This document shows positions 37,646 to 47,065 of a stretch of DNA of 62,618 nucleotides, piece by piece. How positions within the stretch are numbered: position 1 is the stretch's first letter; each line of letters starts with the position of its first letter. The translations under genes were made by a program, and so were the position numbers. The notes beneath the pieces were generated by a model that had not been told where the DNA came from, searched no databases, and worked only from the letters and a program-made list of their open reading frames with translations. The stretch comes from Hoeflea sp. (GTDB lineage: Bacteria > Pseudomonadota > Alphaproteobacteria > Rhizobiales > Rhizobiaceae): positions 1-62,618 of the forward strand of contig NZ_JACIYP010000019.1 of assembly GCF_014359905.1 (NCBI RefSeq), read 5' to 3'.

Positions 37646-38892
37646 TGTCCGCCGGCGATGAAGGAAGGCGCGGCGTCGCCCTTTCTGATCGCCAGCGGCT
37701 CTCCTGGTTGCGGCTGATCCGCTCCGACAATGTCGGCCCGGCGACGTTCCGCGACCTGATCAATCATTTCGGCTCCGCCGAAACCGCCATCGAGCAATTG
37801 CCCGAACTGTCGCGGCGCGGAGGCTCGGCGCGGGCAATCAAGGTTGCGAGTGTCGCGGATGCCGAAGCCGAGCTAGAGGCGGCGCGGAAATCCGGCGCGG
37901 TGTTCATCGGCATCGGCGAACCGGATTACCCTCCAGCGCTCCGACGCATCGATGGCGCGCCGCCGCTGATTGCGGCCATCGGCGACCTCTCGCTGGCGAT
38001 GCAGCCCGCGGTCGGCATTGTTGGCGCGCGCAACGCCTCGGTCTCGGGCGCCAAGATGGCGGCCCGGATGGCCCGCGAACTTGGGGCAGCCGGTTACGCG
38101 GTCGTTTCGGGCCTGGCCCGCGGCATTGATGCGGCGGCGCACCGGGCAAGTCTCGACAGCGGCACCATCGCGGCGCTTGCCGGCGGGCTCGACCAGCCCT
38201 ACCCGCCCGAAAATCTCGATCTCTACCGCGAGATCTGCTCCGGACAAGGCCTCGCCATCAGCGAGATGCCGATGGGCTGGGAGCCGCGCGCACGGGATTT
38301 CCCGCGGCGCAACCGGCTGATCGCCGGCATCGGCCTGGGGCTGGTGGTGATCGAGGCGGCGCAGCGCTCCGGCTCGCTGATCACCGCGCGGCGGGCTGCG
38401 GATTTCGGCCGGCTGGTCTTCGCCGTTCCCGGCTCACCCTTGGATCCCCGGGCCGCAGGCACCAACGGCCTGCTCAAGGAGGGCGCGATCGTGACCACCG
38501 ATAGCCGTGACGTGATCGATGCGCTCGCCCCGTCCAGCCGCATGTTTCCCGATGACGAGCCGGTCATGGAGGAGCCCGGATCCGGCGACGGCGCGCCGTT
38601 TGACGAACCGCGCGACGATGACCGCGCCCGCGTGGTCGAGGCGCTCGGCCCCTCGCCCGCCGAGATCGACGACATCATCCGCCATACCGGCGTGGCGGCC
38701 GCGACCGTCTATCTGGTGCTGCTCGAGCTTGATCTCGCCGGGCGCCTGCACCGGCACCCCGGTGGCATGGTGTCGGTGGCATGGTGTCGCTGGCATTCGA
38801 CGAGGATTAGGCAAGCCGAGCGCTTTCAGTGCGTGTTCTTGGCCAGGTTCAACGGCCTTTGGCCGGCCAGAACATCGCCGGCCTCGATATAG
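37645..38892 (+). CDS. dprA: DNA-processing protein DprA with frameshifted C-terminus
   Basis: Rossmann-fold protein that loads RecA on incoming single-stranded DNA during transformation; 415 residues as read. The N-terminal SAM-like domain, the core G-I-V-G-A-R, G-L-A-R-G-I-D-A-A-A-H, and S-G-S-L-I-T-A-R are intact, and a DML1-type winged helix lies near the end. A perfect 14-bp tandem duplication at 38761-38788 shifts the frame. Without it the protein would end G-G-M-V-S-L-A-F-D-E-D at 38810. With it, about 33 unrelated residues are added, and the 3' end runs into the convergent gene at 38826-39035. The core domains are unaffected. It may be a real mutation or a sequencing artefact. Confidence 0.88.
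   Translation: MSAGDEGRRGVALSDRQRLSWLRLIRSDNVGPATFRDLINHFGSAETAIEQLPELSRRGGSARAIKVASVADAEAELEAARKSGAVFIGIGEPDYPPALRRIDGAPPLIAAIGDLSLAMQPAVGIVGARNASVSGAKMAARMARELGAAGYAVVSGLARGIDAAAHRASLDSGTIAALAGGLDQPYPPENLDLYREICSGQGLAISEMPMGWEPRARDFPRRNRLIAGIGLGLVVIEAAQRSGSLITARRAADFGRLVFAVPGSPLDPRAAGTNGLLKEGAIVTTDSRDVIDALAPSSRMFPDDEPVMEEPGSGDGAPFDEPRDDDRARVVEALGPSPAEIDDIIRHTGVAAATVYLVLLELDLAGRLHRHPGGMVSVAWCRWHSTRIRQAERFQCVFLARFNGLWPARTSPASI
38761..38788 (+). repeat. Perfect 14-bp tandem duplication inside dprA
   Basis: GGTGGCATGGTGTC occurs twice head to tail at 38761-38774 and 38775-38788. Fourteen is not a multiple of three, so the second copy changes the reading frame of dprA. Removing one copy restores a normal-looking DprA end and a TAG at 38808-38810. 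Confidence 0.95.
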
Positions 38893-39035
38893 GCCATCTC
38901 GATCAGGTAGCAGAGCATGTCGGCGTCTTCAGCCGCCGCGACCCCGCGCAATTCAGCCAGCATCTGCCTGATATAAGCTATGTTCTGCTCCGTTCGGGCC
39001 TTGTCCAATGGACCGTGATTGGGCCGGATTGGCAT
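38826..39035 (-). CDS. Conserved small hypothetical protein
   Basis: Protein of 69 residues, mostly helical: an R-T-E-Q-N-I-A-Y-I-R-Q-M-L-A-E-L helix, then M-L-C-Y-L-I-E-M-A-Y. GGGAG precedes the ATG. A small gene of this kind between dprA and topA is familiar from rhizobial chromosomes, but no function is known. Its 3' end overlaps the frameshifted tail of dprA, while the unshifted dprA would end 15 bp before it. Confidence 0.72.
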   Translation of the reverse strand: MPIRPNHGPLDKARTEQNIAYIRQMLAELRGVAAAEDADMLCYLIEMAYIEAGDVLAGQRPLNLAKNTH

Positions 39036-39287
39036 CGTCGCTCCCTTGATTTGTCCCCCTCACCGCTTATCCCAAGCCGCCAGGCAGATCCTTCCGATAC
39101 GATAGTGAAAATATCTTAAATTGCAATACAGTTGTAATCGCGCATTGGTTGTATTCGAGTTGTGAAATGGCTGTAAATCGGAAGATGGGCTTGACCGCAC
39201 CGATTTCCCTGTACATTTCGTGGGCCAAATCGGTACGGCGCGAATTCGCGCGGCTTGCCGGATAAAAGGCCGAATGCGAGCAATCTT

Positions 39288-41942
39288 ATGAATGTAGTGG
39301 TAGTCGAATCGCCTGCGAAGGCAAAAACCATCAACAAATACCTCGGAAGCGGGTACAAGGTGCTGGCCTCCTTCGGCCATGTCCGCGATCTGCCGGCCAA
39401 GGATGGATCGGTTCTTCCCGACGAGGACTTCGCCATGTCGTGGGAAGTCGACACCGCCTCCAACAAGCGGCTCAAGGACATCACGGAAGCGCTCAAGGGC
39501 GCCGATTCCCTCATTCTGGCGACCGACCCGGATCGCGAGGGAGAGGCGATTTCCTGGCATGTGCTCGAGGTCCTGACCAAGAAGAAGGCGCTGAAGGACA
39601 AGAAGGTCTCCCGGGTGGTCTTCAATGCGATCACCAAGAAGTCGGTGCTCGATGCCATGGCGCATCCGCGCCAGATCGACACGCCGCTGGTCGATGCCTA
39701 TCTGGCGCGCCGGGCGCTCGACTATCTGGTGGGCTTCAACCTGTCGCCGGTCCTGTGGCGCAAGCTGCCCGGCGCCCGCTCCGCCGGACGGGTCCAATCG
39801 GTGGCGCTGAGGCTCGTCTGCGACCGCGAGAGCGAGATCGAACGCTTCAACTCGGAAGAGTACTGGCAGATCTCGGCGGACCTGAAGACGCCGCGCGGCG
39901 ACGGCTTCACGGCGCGGCTGACGTCGCATGACGGCGAAAAGATGACCAAGATGTCGGTTACCGGCGCCGATCTCGCCGGACGCATCAAGGAGATGCTCGA
40001 CGGCGCGTCCTTCGTCGCCGACAGCGTCGAGGCGAAGCCCACGCGGCGCAATCCACAGGCCCCGTTCACCACATCGACCCTGCAGCAGGCGGCCTCCTCC
40101 AAGCTCGGCTTCAACGCCTCGCGCACCATGCAGGTGGCGCAGCGTTTGTATGAGGGCATCGATATCGGCGGCGAGACCGTGGGTCTCATCACCTATATGC
40201 GAACCGACGGCGTGCAGATGGCGCCCGAGGCCATCGACGAGGCCCGCGCGGCCATCGCCGTGCGATTCGGCGAGCGCTACTGCCCCGACAAGCCGCGGCT
40301 TTACTCCACCAAGGCGAAGAATGCGCAGGAAGCCCACGAAGCGATCCGGCCGACCGGGTTCGAGCGCGCTCCCGATGACGTCAAGCGCTACCTGGATGCC
40401 GACCAGCTCAGGCTTTACGACCTGATCTGGAAGCGCGCCATTGCCAGCCAGATGGCCTCGGCGGAAATCGAGCGCACCACGGTGGACATCACCGCCAGCA
40501 AGGACGGCAAGACCGCGGGCCTGCGCGCCACCGGATCGGTGATCCGTTTCGATGGCTTCATCGCGGCCTATACCGACGCCAAGGAAGACGGCGAGCAGTC
40601 CGATGGCGATGACGACGACGATGCCCGCCTGCCCGAGATCAATGCCCAGGAAGCGCTGGCCAAGGACAAGATCAACGCCACGCAGCATTTTACCGAGCCG
40701 CCGCCGCGCTATTCCGAAGCGTCGCTGATCAAGAAGATGGAGGAGCTCGGCATCGGCCGGCCGTCGACCTATGCCTCTACGCTCGCCACCCTGCGTGATC
40801 GCGACTATGTGGTCATCGACAAGCGCAGGCTGATCCCCGAGGCCAAGGGCCGCCTGGTCATCGCGTTTCTGGAGAATTTCTTCAACCGCTATGTCGAATT
40901 CGGCTTCACAGCGGATCTCGAGGAAAAGCTCGACCGGATTTCTGCGGGCGAACTGGCCTGGAAGGACGTCTTGCGGGAATTCTGGACCGAGTTCCACGCC
41001 CATCTCGACGAGACCAAGGATCTGCGGGTCACCCAGGTGCTCGACGCGCTCAACGAGGCCCTGGCGCCGCTGGTGTTCCCGGTGCGCGAAGACGGATCCA
41101 ACCCGCGCATCTGCCCGACCTGCGGCACCGGCAACCTGTCGCTCAAGCTCGGCAAATACGGCGCCTTTGTCGGCTGTTCGAACTATCCAGACTGCAATTT
41201 CACACGCCAGCTTTCCAACGATCCGAACACTGAAGCCGATGCGGCGCTGTCGAACGAGCCCAAGGATCTGGGCAAGGATCCGCACACGGAAGAGCCGATC
41301 ACCCTGCGCACCGGCCGGTTTGGTCCCTATGTCCAGCGTGGAGACGGCAAGGAAGCCAAGCGCTCCAGCCTGCCAAAGGGATGGGCGGTCGACACGATCG
41401 ATCACGAGAAGGCCGTGGCTTTGTTGGGCCTGCCGCGCGATATCGGCCAGCATCCGGAATCGGGAAAGATGATCTCCGCAGGGCTCGGTCGCTACGGGCC
41501 CTTCCTGCTGCATGACGGCGGCTACGCCAATCTCGAGACCGTCGAGGATGTGTTTTCCATCGGCCTCAACCGTGCTGTCACGGTGATTGCCGAAAAAGTT
41601 GCCAAGGGGCCCGGCCGCGGACGCGGAACGCCGGCTGCCTTGAAAGCGTTGGGGGATCATCCCGATGGCGGTCCGGTCACCGTGCGCGACGGCAAATACG
41701 GTCCCTACGTCAACTGGGGCAAGGTCAATGCCACCCTGCCCAAGGAAAAGGTGCCGACCGAGGTGACGCTTGAGGAAGCGCTTGAACTGATCACGGCCAA
41801 GGCCGGCGCGCCGGGCAAGAAAAAGGCGCCCGCGAAAAAAGCGCCCGCCAAGAAAGCCACGGCCAAAAAGGCCACCGCGGCAAAGACGGCAACCAAACCG
41901 GCAGCCAAGAAACCCGCAGCCGCCAAGGCGAAGAAGGACTGA
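39288..41942 (+). CDS. topA: DNA topoisomerase I
   Basis: Type IA topoisomerase that relaxes negative supercoils; 884 residues. The Toprim start V-V-V-E-S-P-A-K and the acidic D-P-D-R-E-G-E are clear, and the active-site tyrosine is Y303 in L-I-T-Y-M-R-T-D-G. A four-Cys zinc ribbon begins near residue 609 (C-P-T-C). Further ribbon-like repeats follow, and the end is a Lys/Ala-rich DNA-binding tail (K-K-A-P-A-K-K units). The ATG at 39288 gives the canonical N-terminus. rnr begins three bases after the stop. Confidence 0.96.
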   Translation: MNVVVVESPAKAKTINKYLGSGYKVLASFGHVRDLPAKDGSVLPDEDFAMSWEVDTASNKRLKDITEALKGADSLILATDPDREGEAISWHVLEVLTKKKALKDKKVSRVVFNAITKKSVLDAMAHPRQIDTPLVDAYLARRALDYLVGFNLSPVLWRKLPGARSAGRVQSVALRLVCDRESEIERFNSEEYWQISADLKTPRGDGFTARLTSHDGEKMTKMSVTGADLAGRIKEMLDGASFVADSVEAKPTRRNPQAPFTTSTLQQAASSKLGFNASRTMQVAQRLYEGIDIGGETVGLITYMRTDGVQMAPEAIDEARAAIAVRFGERYCPDKPRLYSTKAKNAQEAHEAIRPTGFERAPDDVKRYLDADQLRLYDLIWKRAIASQMASAEIERTTVDITASKDGKTAGLRATGSVIRFDGFIAAYTDAKEDGEQSDGDDDDDARLPEINAQEALAKDKINATQHFTEPPPRYSEASLIKKMEELGIGRPSTYASTLATLRDRDYVVIDKRRLIPEAKGRLVIAFLENFFNRYVEFGFTADLEEKLDRISAGELAWKDVLREFWTEFHAHLDETKDLRVTQVLDALNEALAPLVFPVREDGSNPRICPTCGTGNLSLKLGKYGAFVGCSNYPDCNFTRQLSNDPNTEADAALSNEPKDLGKDPHTEEPITLRTGRFGPYVQRGDGKEAKRSSLPKGWAVDTIDHEKAVALLGLPRDIGQHPESGKMISAGLGRYGPFLLHDGGYANLETVEDVFSIGLNRAVTVIAEKVAKGPGRGRGTPAALKALGDHPDGGPVTVRDGKYGPYVNWGKVNATLPKEKVPTEVTLEEALELITAKAGAPGKKKAPAKKAPAKKATAKKATAAKTATKPAAKKPAAAKAKKD

Positions 41943-41944
41943 CA

Positions 41945-44314
41945 TTGGGACATCCTCCCCGCAAATCAGCACCGAAGACAGGAACCCCCAACGCCGGCAA
42001 GCCGGAGGCTCCCGCCGGCGAGGAACGCCCGGGGTTTCGCCGCGGCGACCTGCCCGACAGGGAAACCATCCTGCGTTTTCTCGGTGAAAACCCGGACCGC
42101 GCCTCCAAGCGCGATGTCGCCAAGGCCTTCGGCCTGAAGGGAGACACGCGCGCCGCGTTGAAGGATTTGCTGCGCGAACTGGAAGATGAAGGCCTGATTG
42201 AACGCGACCGCAAGAAGCTCAGACGCCCCGGCACGCTGCCGGCGGTCTCGGTGCTCGAGATCACGATGCGCAACCCGGACGGCGACCTGATCGCCAAGCC
42301 GGCGGAATGGCTCGAGGATCATGGCGCGGCCCCGGTGGTGACGGTGCGCCACTCCAATGCCGGGCGCGAACGCGGCAAAAGCCGCACCCCTTCGACCGCC
42401 GCAGGCATCGGAGACAAGGTTCTAGCGCGGATCTTCGCGACCACGCATGGTACCAAGACCACCTACACCGCCCGCATCATGAAGGTGCTCGACCGGCGCG
42501 AAGGGCTCATTCTCGGCGTTTTCCGCTCATCTCCGGGAGGCGGCGGCAGGCTGATGCCGATCGAACGGCGCGGCGAGGAATTTGCCATCGAAGCCGACGC
42601 CGCAGGCGACGCAAGGGACGGCGACCTGGTCGAGGTGGAAACCACACGGCCCGGCCGCATGGGCCTGCCGCGGGCCAAGGTCCATGCGGTCCTGGGCTCG
42701 GTCGAGGGCGAAAAGGCGATTTCGATGATCGCCATCCATTCGCACGGAATTCCACACGTGTTTCCCGCCGAGGTGCTCAAGGCCGCCGAGGAGGCAAGAC
42801 CCGCGTCGCTTTCAGGCGGGCGCGAGGACTGGCGGCATATCCCCCTTCTCACCATCGATCCGAGCGACGCCAAGGATCATGATGACGCGGTCTATGCCGA
42901 GGAAGACCCCTCGCCTGACAATCCCGGCGGCATCATCGCCACCGTGGCGATCGCCGACGTGTCCTGGTATGTACGCCCCGGCTCGGCGCTTGACCGGGAA
43001 GCGTTGAAACGGGGCAACTCGGCCTATTTCCCCGACCGCGTGGTTCCCATGCTGCCGGAGCGGATCTCCAACGACCTGTGCTCCCTGCGCGAGGGCGAGG
43101 ACCGGCCGGCGCTGGCGCTGCGCATGGTGTTTACGGCCGAAGGCCGCAAGCTCAGCCACCGGTTTCACCGTGTGATGATCAAGAGTGCCGCCAAGCTGTC
43201 CTACCAGCAGGCCCAGGCGGCGATCGACGGCAATCCCGACGACAAGACCGGCCCGCTGCTCGAACCCGTGCTGGAGCCGCTGTGGAACGCCTATGCCGTG
43301 CTCAAGCGCGAGCGCGAACGGCGCCAGCCGCTCGACCTCGACATGCCGGAGCGCAAGATCCTGCTTACGCCCGAGGGCAAGGTCGACAAGGTGATCGTGC
43401 CCGAACGGCTCGACGCGCACCGCCTGATCGAGGAATTCATGATCCAGGCCAATGTGGCCGCGGCGGAGACGCTGGAGAAGCGCAAGCAGCCGCTGATCTT
43501 CAGGGTTCACGACCAGCCGTCGCTCGCCAAGCAGGAAGTGCTGCGCGAGTTCCTGGGAACGCTCGGCCTGTCCCTGGCGCGGGGAGCTGCGGTCCGCGCC
43601 AGCGCCTTCAACGGCATTCTCGCCCGGGCCTCGGGCCAGCCCTATCAGGGCATGGTCAACGAGATGGTTTTGCGCAGCCAGAGCCAGGCGATCTATTCCC
43701 CGGAGAACCTTGGCCATTTTGGCCTCAATCTCATGCGATACGCCCATTTCACCTCGCCGATCCGGCGCTATGCGGATCTGATCGTGCATCGTGCGCTGGT
43801 CGGGACGCTGGGGCTTGGCGAGGGCGGCATCACGCCGGCGGAAGAGGCCGGGCTCGAAAACATCGCCGCGGAAATCTCCGCGACCGAGCGCCGCGCCATG
43901 GCGGCGGAGCGTGACACTGTCGACCGTCTGGTGGCCCATCACCTTGCCAGCCGTATCGGCGAAGCCTTCGAGGGTCGGATCTCGGGCATCACCAAATCCG
44001 GGCTGTTTGTCAGCCTGCCACAATTTGGCGCAGACGGTTTCATACCGGTTTCAACTCTGGGCCTTGACTACTATATCTATGACGAGGCCCATCAGGCGCT
44101 GACCGGGGACAAAACAGGACTCGGCTACCGGCTCGGCGACGGGGTGGAAGTCAAGATCGTCGAAGTCATTCCGCTTGCGGGGTCGATGCGGTTCGAGATG
44201 CTGAGCGAGGGCCATAAGATGCCCGCAGGCACCCGGTCGTTTCACAAATCCGGGCGCGCGCGCAGTGGCGGGGCCAAAAAGCCCGGAACACGGCCGCCCC
44301 GCGGGCGGCGCTGA
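41945..44314 (+). CDS. rnr: Ribonuclease R
   Basis: Processive 3'-5' exoribonuclease that degrades structured RNA; 789 residues. The layout is an N-terminal helix-turn-helix-like region (about 40-100), cold-shock domains to about 290, an RNB catalytic domain with the metal cluster D-P-S-D-A-K-D-H-D-D at about 305-314, and an S1 domain at about 668-750. A basic tail ends the protein. It uses a TTG start at 41945 with AAGGA, inside topA, a few bases upstream, so translation is probably coupled to topA. Confidence 0.94.
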   Translation: MGHPPRKSAPKTGTPNAGKPEAPAGEERPGFRRGDLPDRETILRFLGENPDRASKRDVAKAFGLKGDTRAALKDLLRELEDEGLIERDRKKLRRPGTLPAVSVLEITMRNPDGDLIAKPAEWLEDHGAAPVVTVRHSNAGRERGKSRTPSTAAGIGDKVLARIFATTHGTKTTYTARIMKVLDRREGLILGVFRSSPGGGGRLMPIERRGEEFAIEADAAGDARDGDLVEVETTRPGRMGLPRAKVHAVLGSVEGEKAISMIAIHSHGIPHVFPAEVLKAAEEARPASLSGGREDWRHIPLLTIDPSDAKDHDDAVYAEEDPSPDNPGGIIATVAIADVSWYVRPGSALDREALKRGNSAYFPDRVVPMLPERISNDLCSLREGEDRPALALRMVFTAEGRKLSHRFHRVMIKSAAKLSYQQAQAAIDGNPDDKTGPLLEPVLEPLWNAYAVLKRERERRQPLDLDMPERKILLTPEGKVDKVIVPERLDAHRLIEEFMIQANVAAAETLEKRKQPLIFRVHDQPSLAKQEVLREFLGTLGLSLARGAAVRASAFNGILARASGQPYQGMVNEMVLRSQSQAIYSPENLGHFGLNLMRYAHFTSPIRRYADLIVHRALVGTLGLGEGGITPAEEAGLENIAAEISATERRAMAAERDTVDRLVAHHLASRIGEAFEGRISGITKSGLFVSLPQFGADGFIPVSTLGLDYYIYDEAHQALTGDKTGLGYRLGDGVEVKIVEVIPLAGSMRFEMLSEGHKMPAGTRSFHKSGRARSGGAKKPGTRPPRGRR

Positions 44315-44370
44315 CGGCAGGACAAACCAGAGGCGCCCCAGGGCGTCCGGAAATTATCAGGAGAAGAGCA

Positions 44371-44817
44371 ATGCTCGAATTCGGCGGAGCGACGACCAGG
44401 AACGAGAACGAAGCACGCGACACCGCGCGCGCGGTCAAGCGCGGCCTGCTCGGCAAGTGCCCCAACTGCGGCGAAGGCAAGCTGTTCAGGGCATTCCTGA
44501 AGCCGGTCGATGCGTGTGCCGCCTGCGGCGAGGAAATGTTTCACCATCGCGCCGATGATTTCCCGCCCTACCTGGCGATTTTCGTTGTCGGCCACATCGT
44601 TGTCGCCGGATTCATGGCAACCGACACATGGCTGGTGCTGGAAAACTGGCAGCACCTGATGATCTGGATTCCGGTCACGGTGATCCTGACGCTGCTGCTG
44701 TTGCCGCCGCTCAAGGGCGGGGTCATCGGTTTGCAATGGGCCTTGCGTATGCACGGGTTTGGCGGCGAATCGGAAGAACCGATTCTCGCCGAGCCCGCCT
44801 ATGAGGATGCGCGATGA
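44371..44817 (+). CDS. DUF983 membrane protein with zinc ribbon
   Basis: Protein of 148 residues. C30-P-N-C33 and C49-A-A-C52 form a likely zinc ribbon. Two membrane helices follow, at about 67-90 and 97-120. The DUF983 family is common in alphaproteobacteria; function unknown. AGGAG precedes the ATG. Its stop overlaps the NUDIX gene start by four bases. Confidence 0.88.
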   Translation: MLEFGGATTRNENEARDTARAVKRGLLGKCPNCGEGKLFRAFLKPVDACAACGEEMFHHRADDFPPYLAIFVVGHIVVAGFMATDTWLVLENWQHLMIWIPVTVILTLLLLPPLKGGVIGLQWALRMHGFGGESEEPILAEPAYEDAR

Positions 44818-45533
44818 AAGACAGCGGTGCCGTGAAGATCGAACTTCTCACGGAGGACCATCGGGCCAGAACCAGCGAAAAGCGCCATGCGCCGCGCACG
44901 CCGCGCGACGCGGCCTCGCTGATCCTGATGGACCGAAGCACTGCGGTGCCGCGTGCGCTTCTGGGCAAGCGCGGAAAAGCCCACGCCTTCATGCCCGATC
45001 TCTATGTCTTTCCCGGGGGCCGGCGCGATCCCGGAGACAACCGGACGCCGCTTGCGCAGCCCTTGCGCAACGAGGTGGCCGAAAAGCTGATGCAGCGGAC
45101 GAAATCCCGGTTTCTGCCCTTTGCTGCTCGCGGTCTGGCGGTAGCGGCAGCCCGGGAAATGCAGGAAGAGGCGCATCTGTCGCTGACGCCGCCTGACTGC
45201 GGCGATGGCCTGTGCCCGGATGTGTCGCATTTTCGCTATCTCGCCCGTGCGATAACGCCTCCGGGCCAGTCGCGGCGCTACGATACACGTTTTTTTGCCT
45301 GTTTTTGCGACGAGTTGGGACTGGATCCCGCGGCAATCCGCGACAGCGATGAGCTGCATGACCTGACATGGCTTCCGATCGACGCCCACGACACCCATCC
45401 CCTGCCGCGGATTACCAGGGTGATCCTCACCGACCTTGCACAAGCGCTTGAGGAAGATCCGTCTTTGCCATTTGGCAGGACGGTCCCGTTTTATTATTTC
45501 CGCAACGGACGATTCGTTCGCGAATTGATTTAA
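44814..45533 (+). CDS. NUDIX hydrolase
   Basis: Protein of 239 residues with the NUDIX box R-E-M-Q-E-E-A near 120; the position usually held by Gly after the box acidic residues is His. N-terminal P-R-D-A-A-S-L-I-L and the V-F-P-G-G-R strand fit the fold. It belongs to the group of larger NUDIX proteins resembling CoA pyrophosphatases or NUDT19, but the substrate is unknown. It is translationally coupled to DUF983. Confidence 0.86.
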   Translation: MKDSGAVKIELLTEDHRARTSEKRHAPRTPRDAASLILMDRSTAVPRALLGKRGKAHAFMPDLYVFPGGRRDPGDNRTPLAQPLRNEVAEKLMQRTKSRFLPFAARGLAVAAAREMQEEAHLSLTPPDCGDGLCPDVSHFRYLARAITPPGQSRRYDTRFFACFCDELGLDPAAIRDSDELHDLTWLPIDAHDTHPLPRITRVILTDLAQALEEDPSLPFGRTVPFYYFRNGRFVRELI

Positions 45534-45544
45534 GGCCGACACAG

Positions 45545-46729
45545 ATGGATCACCCCTCCTCACGCAACCCGCTGATCCGCGAGGTGATCCACTGGCCGGC
45601 ATTGCTTGCCGCCGTGTCGGCGATCACCGCCGTCGGCATCGCCATAGGCCTCGGATTGCCACTCCTGTCGGTCATCCTCGAAAAGCGCGGCGTGTCGTCC
45701 TCGATGATCGGCCTGAATTCCGCCATGGCAGGCGTGGCCGCGATGGTCGCTGCCCCGATCTCGACCATGATTGCGCACCGGTTTGGCGTGGTCACCACGA
45801 TGGTGCTGTCGATTGTCGCAGCCTCCGTGAGCGCGCTCGGGTTCTATTTTGCCGAGGCGCTGTGGATGTGGTTTCCGCTCAGGATCGTGTTCCACGGCGC
45901 CATCACCATTCTGTTCGTGCTTTCCGAATTCTGGATCAACACCGCCGCCCCGCCGTCCCGCAGGGGGCTGGTGCTCGGCATCTACGCCACCGTCCTGTCG
46001 CTCGGCTTTGCCGCCGGACCGCTGATCTTTTCCATTATCGGCTCGGAAGGCATCCTGCCGTTCCTGATCGGCTCGGGCGTCATTCTCCTCGCAGCCGTGC
46101 CTATCATCATGGCGCGCAAGGAAGATCCGATGATCGGCACGGCGCCCGACCTTCCTTTCATGCGCTACATCTTTCTCGTGCCCACGGCCACGGCCGCCGT
46201 GTTCGTTTTTGGCGCAGTCGAATCAGGCGGCCTTGCGCTGTTTCCCGTCTATGCCAACCGCACCGGCTTTACCGAATCGCAGGGCGCGCTCCTGTTGATG
46301 ATGATGGGGCTTGGCAATGTGCTGTTCCAGATCCCGATCGGCCTGATCGCGGACCGGATCGGAGACCGGCGGAGGCTTTTGTCGCTGTTCGCGCTCATCG
46401 GTCTCGTCGGGTCGGTAGCCCTGCCCTTCCTGATCCACAACTGGCTTCTGACGGCGGCGATCCTGTTGTTCTGGGGCGGCAGCGTCGCAGGCCTCTATAC
46501 GGTCGGACTGGCGCATCTGGGCGACAAACTGCATGGCGCAGACCTGGCCTCGGCGAATGCGGCCTTCGTTTTCTGCTACGCGCTCGGGATGCTGGTCGGC
46601 CCGCAGACCATCGGCGTGGCCATGGATGTGAGCGGCCATCACGGTTTTGCCTGGGCGCTGGCATTCTTTTTTGCGATTTATGTGGCCTTGACCGTGTTTC
46701 GCATGGTGCTGGAGCCAAAACGGACTTGA
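45545..46729 (+). CDS. Major facilitator superfamily transporter
   Basis: Inner-membrane secondary carrier of 394 residues with eleven or twelve helices. The loop 2-3 region is R-F-G-V-V-T-T, and the second-half counterpart is G-L-I-A-D-R-I-G-D-R-R-R. It looks like the YcaD/UMF-type drug or sugar transporters, but no substrate can be assigned. It follows the NUDIX gene by 11 bp, likely in one operon. Confidence 0.87.
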   Translation: MDHPSSRNPLIREVIHWPALLAAVSAITAVGIAIGLGLPLLSVILEKRGVSSSMIGLNSAMAGVAAMVAAPISTMIAHRFGVVTTMVLSIVAASVSALGFYFAEALWMWFPLRIVFHGAITILFVLSEFWINTAAPPSRRGLVLGIYATVLSLGFAAGPLIFSIIGSEGILPFLIGSGVILLAAVPIIMARKEDPMIGTAPDLPFMRYIFLVPTATAAVFVFGAVESGGLALFPVYANRTGFTESQGALLLMMMGLGNVLFQIPIGLIADRIGDRRRLLSLFALIGLVGSVALPFLIHNWLLTAAILLFWGGSVAGLYTVGLAHLGDKLHGADLASANAAFVFCYALGMLVGPQTIGVAMDVSGHHGFAWALAFFFAIYVALTVFRMVLEPKRT

Positions 46730-46821
46730 CTTTCAGCGGGGCTTTTGTAATTTCCGCGCAAGTTTCGCCGTGGAGCCTCCAGTGCTGTCCGCGGCTTCAT
46801 TTTTGAAGAAGGCAAGACATC

Positions 46822-46989
46822 ATGGCCAAGGCGACCACTATCAAGATCAAGCTCCTGTCGACGGCAGACACCGGCTTTTTCTATGTTACCAAGAAGAACA
46901 GCCGTACGTTCACCGACAAGATGGTGAAGACCAAGTACGACCCGATTGCGAAGAAGCACGTCGAATTCAAGGAAGCCAAGATCAAGTAA
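46822..46989 (+). CDS. rpmG: 50S ribosomal protein L33
   Basis: Ribosomal protein of 55 residues: start [14 protein letters not shown], then G-F-F-Y-V-T-K-K-N and [11 protein letters not shown]. It has no cysteines, so it is the zinc-independent form, as usual in Proteobacteria. AAGAAGG is upstream of the ATG. A strong terminator follows 43 bp after the stop. Confidence 0.97.
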   Translation: MAKATTIKIKLLSTADTGFFYVTKKNSRTFTDKMVKTKYDPIAKKHVEFKEAKIK

Positions 46990-47031
46990 TCTGGCTGCCT
47001 GCCCTGCCAGACAGCAGGGATCGGTGAATAC

Positions 47032-47065
47032 AAAAAACCCGCCTCCTTCCGGAAGCGGGTTTTTT
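47032..47065. terminator. Bidirectional-looking terminator after rpmG
   Basis: AAAAAACCCGC and GCGGGTTTTTT flank an inner TTCC/GGAA stem. The A and T runs on both sides would allow it to work for either strand; rpmG is the obvious client. Confidence 0.9.

Noticed and set aside
39060..41972. Open frame of 970 codons opposite topA
   Set aside because: Antisense shadow of topA with no start context or known domain.
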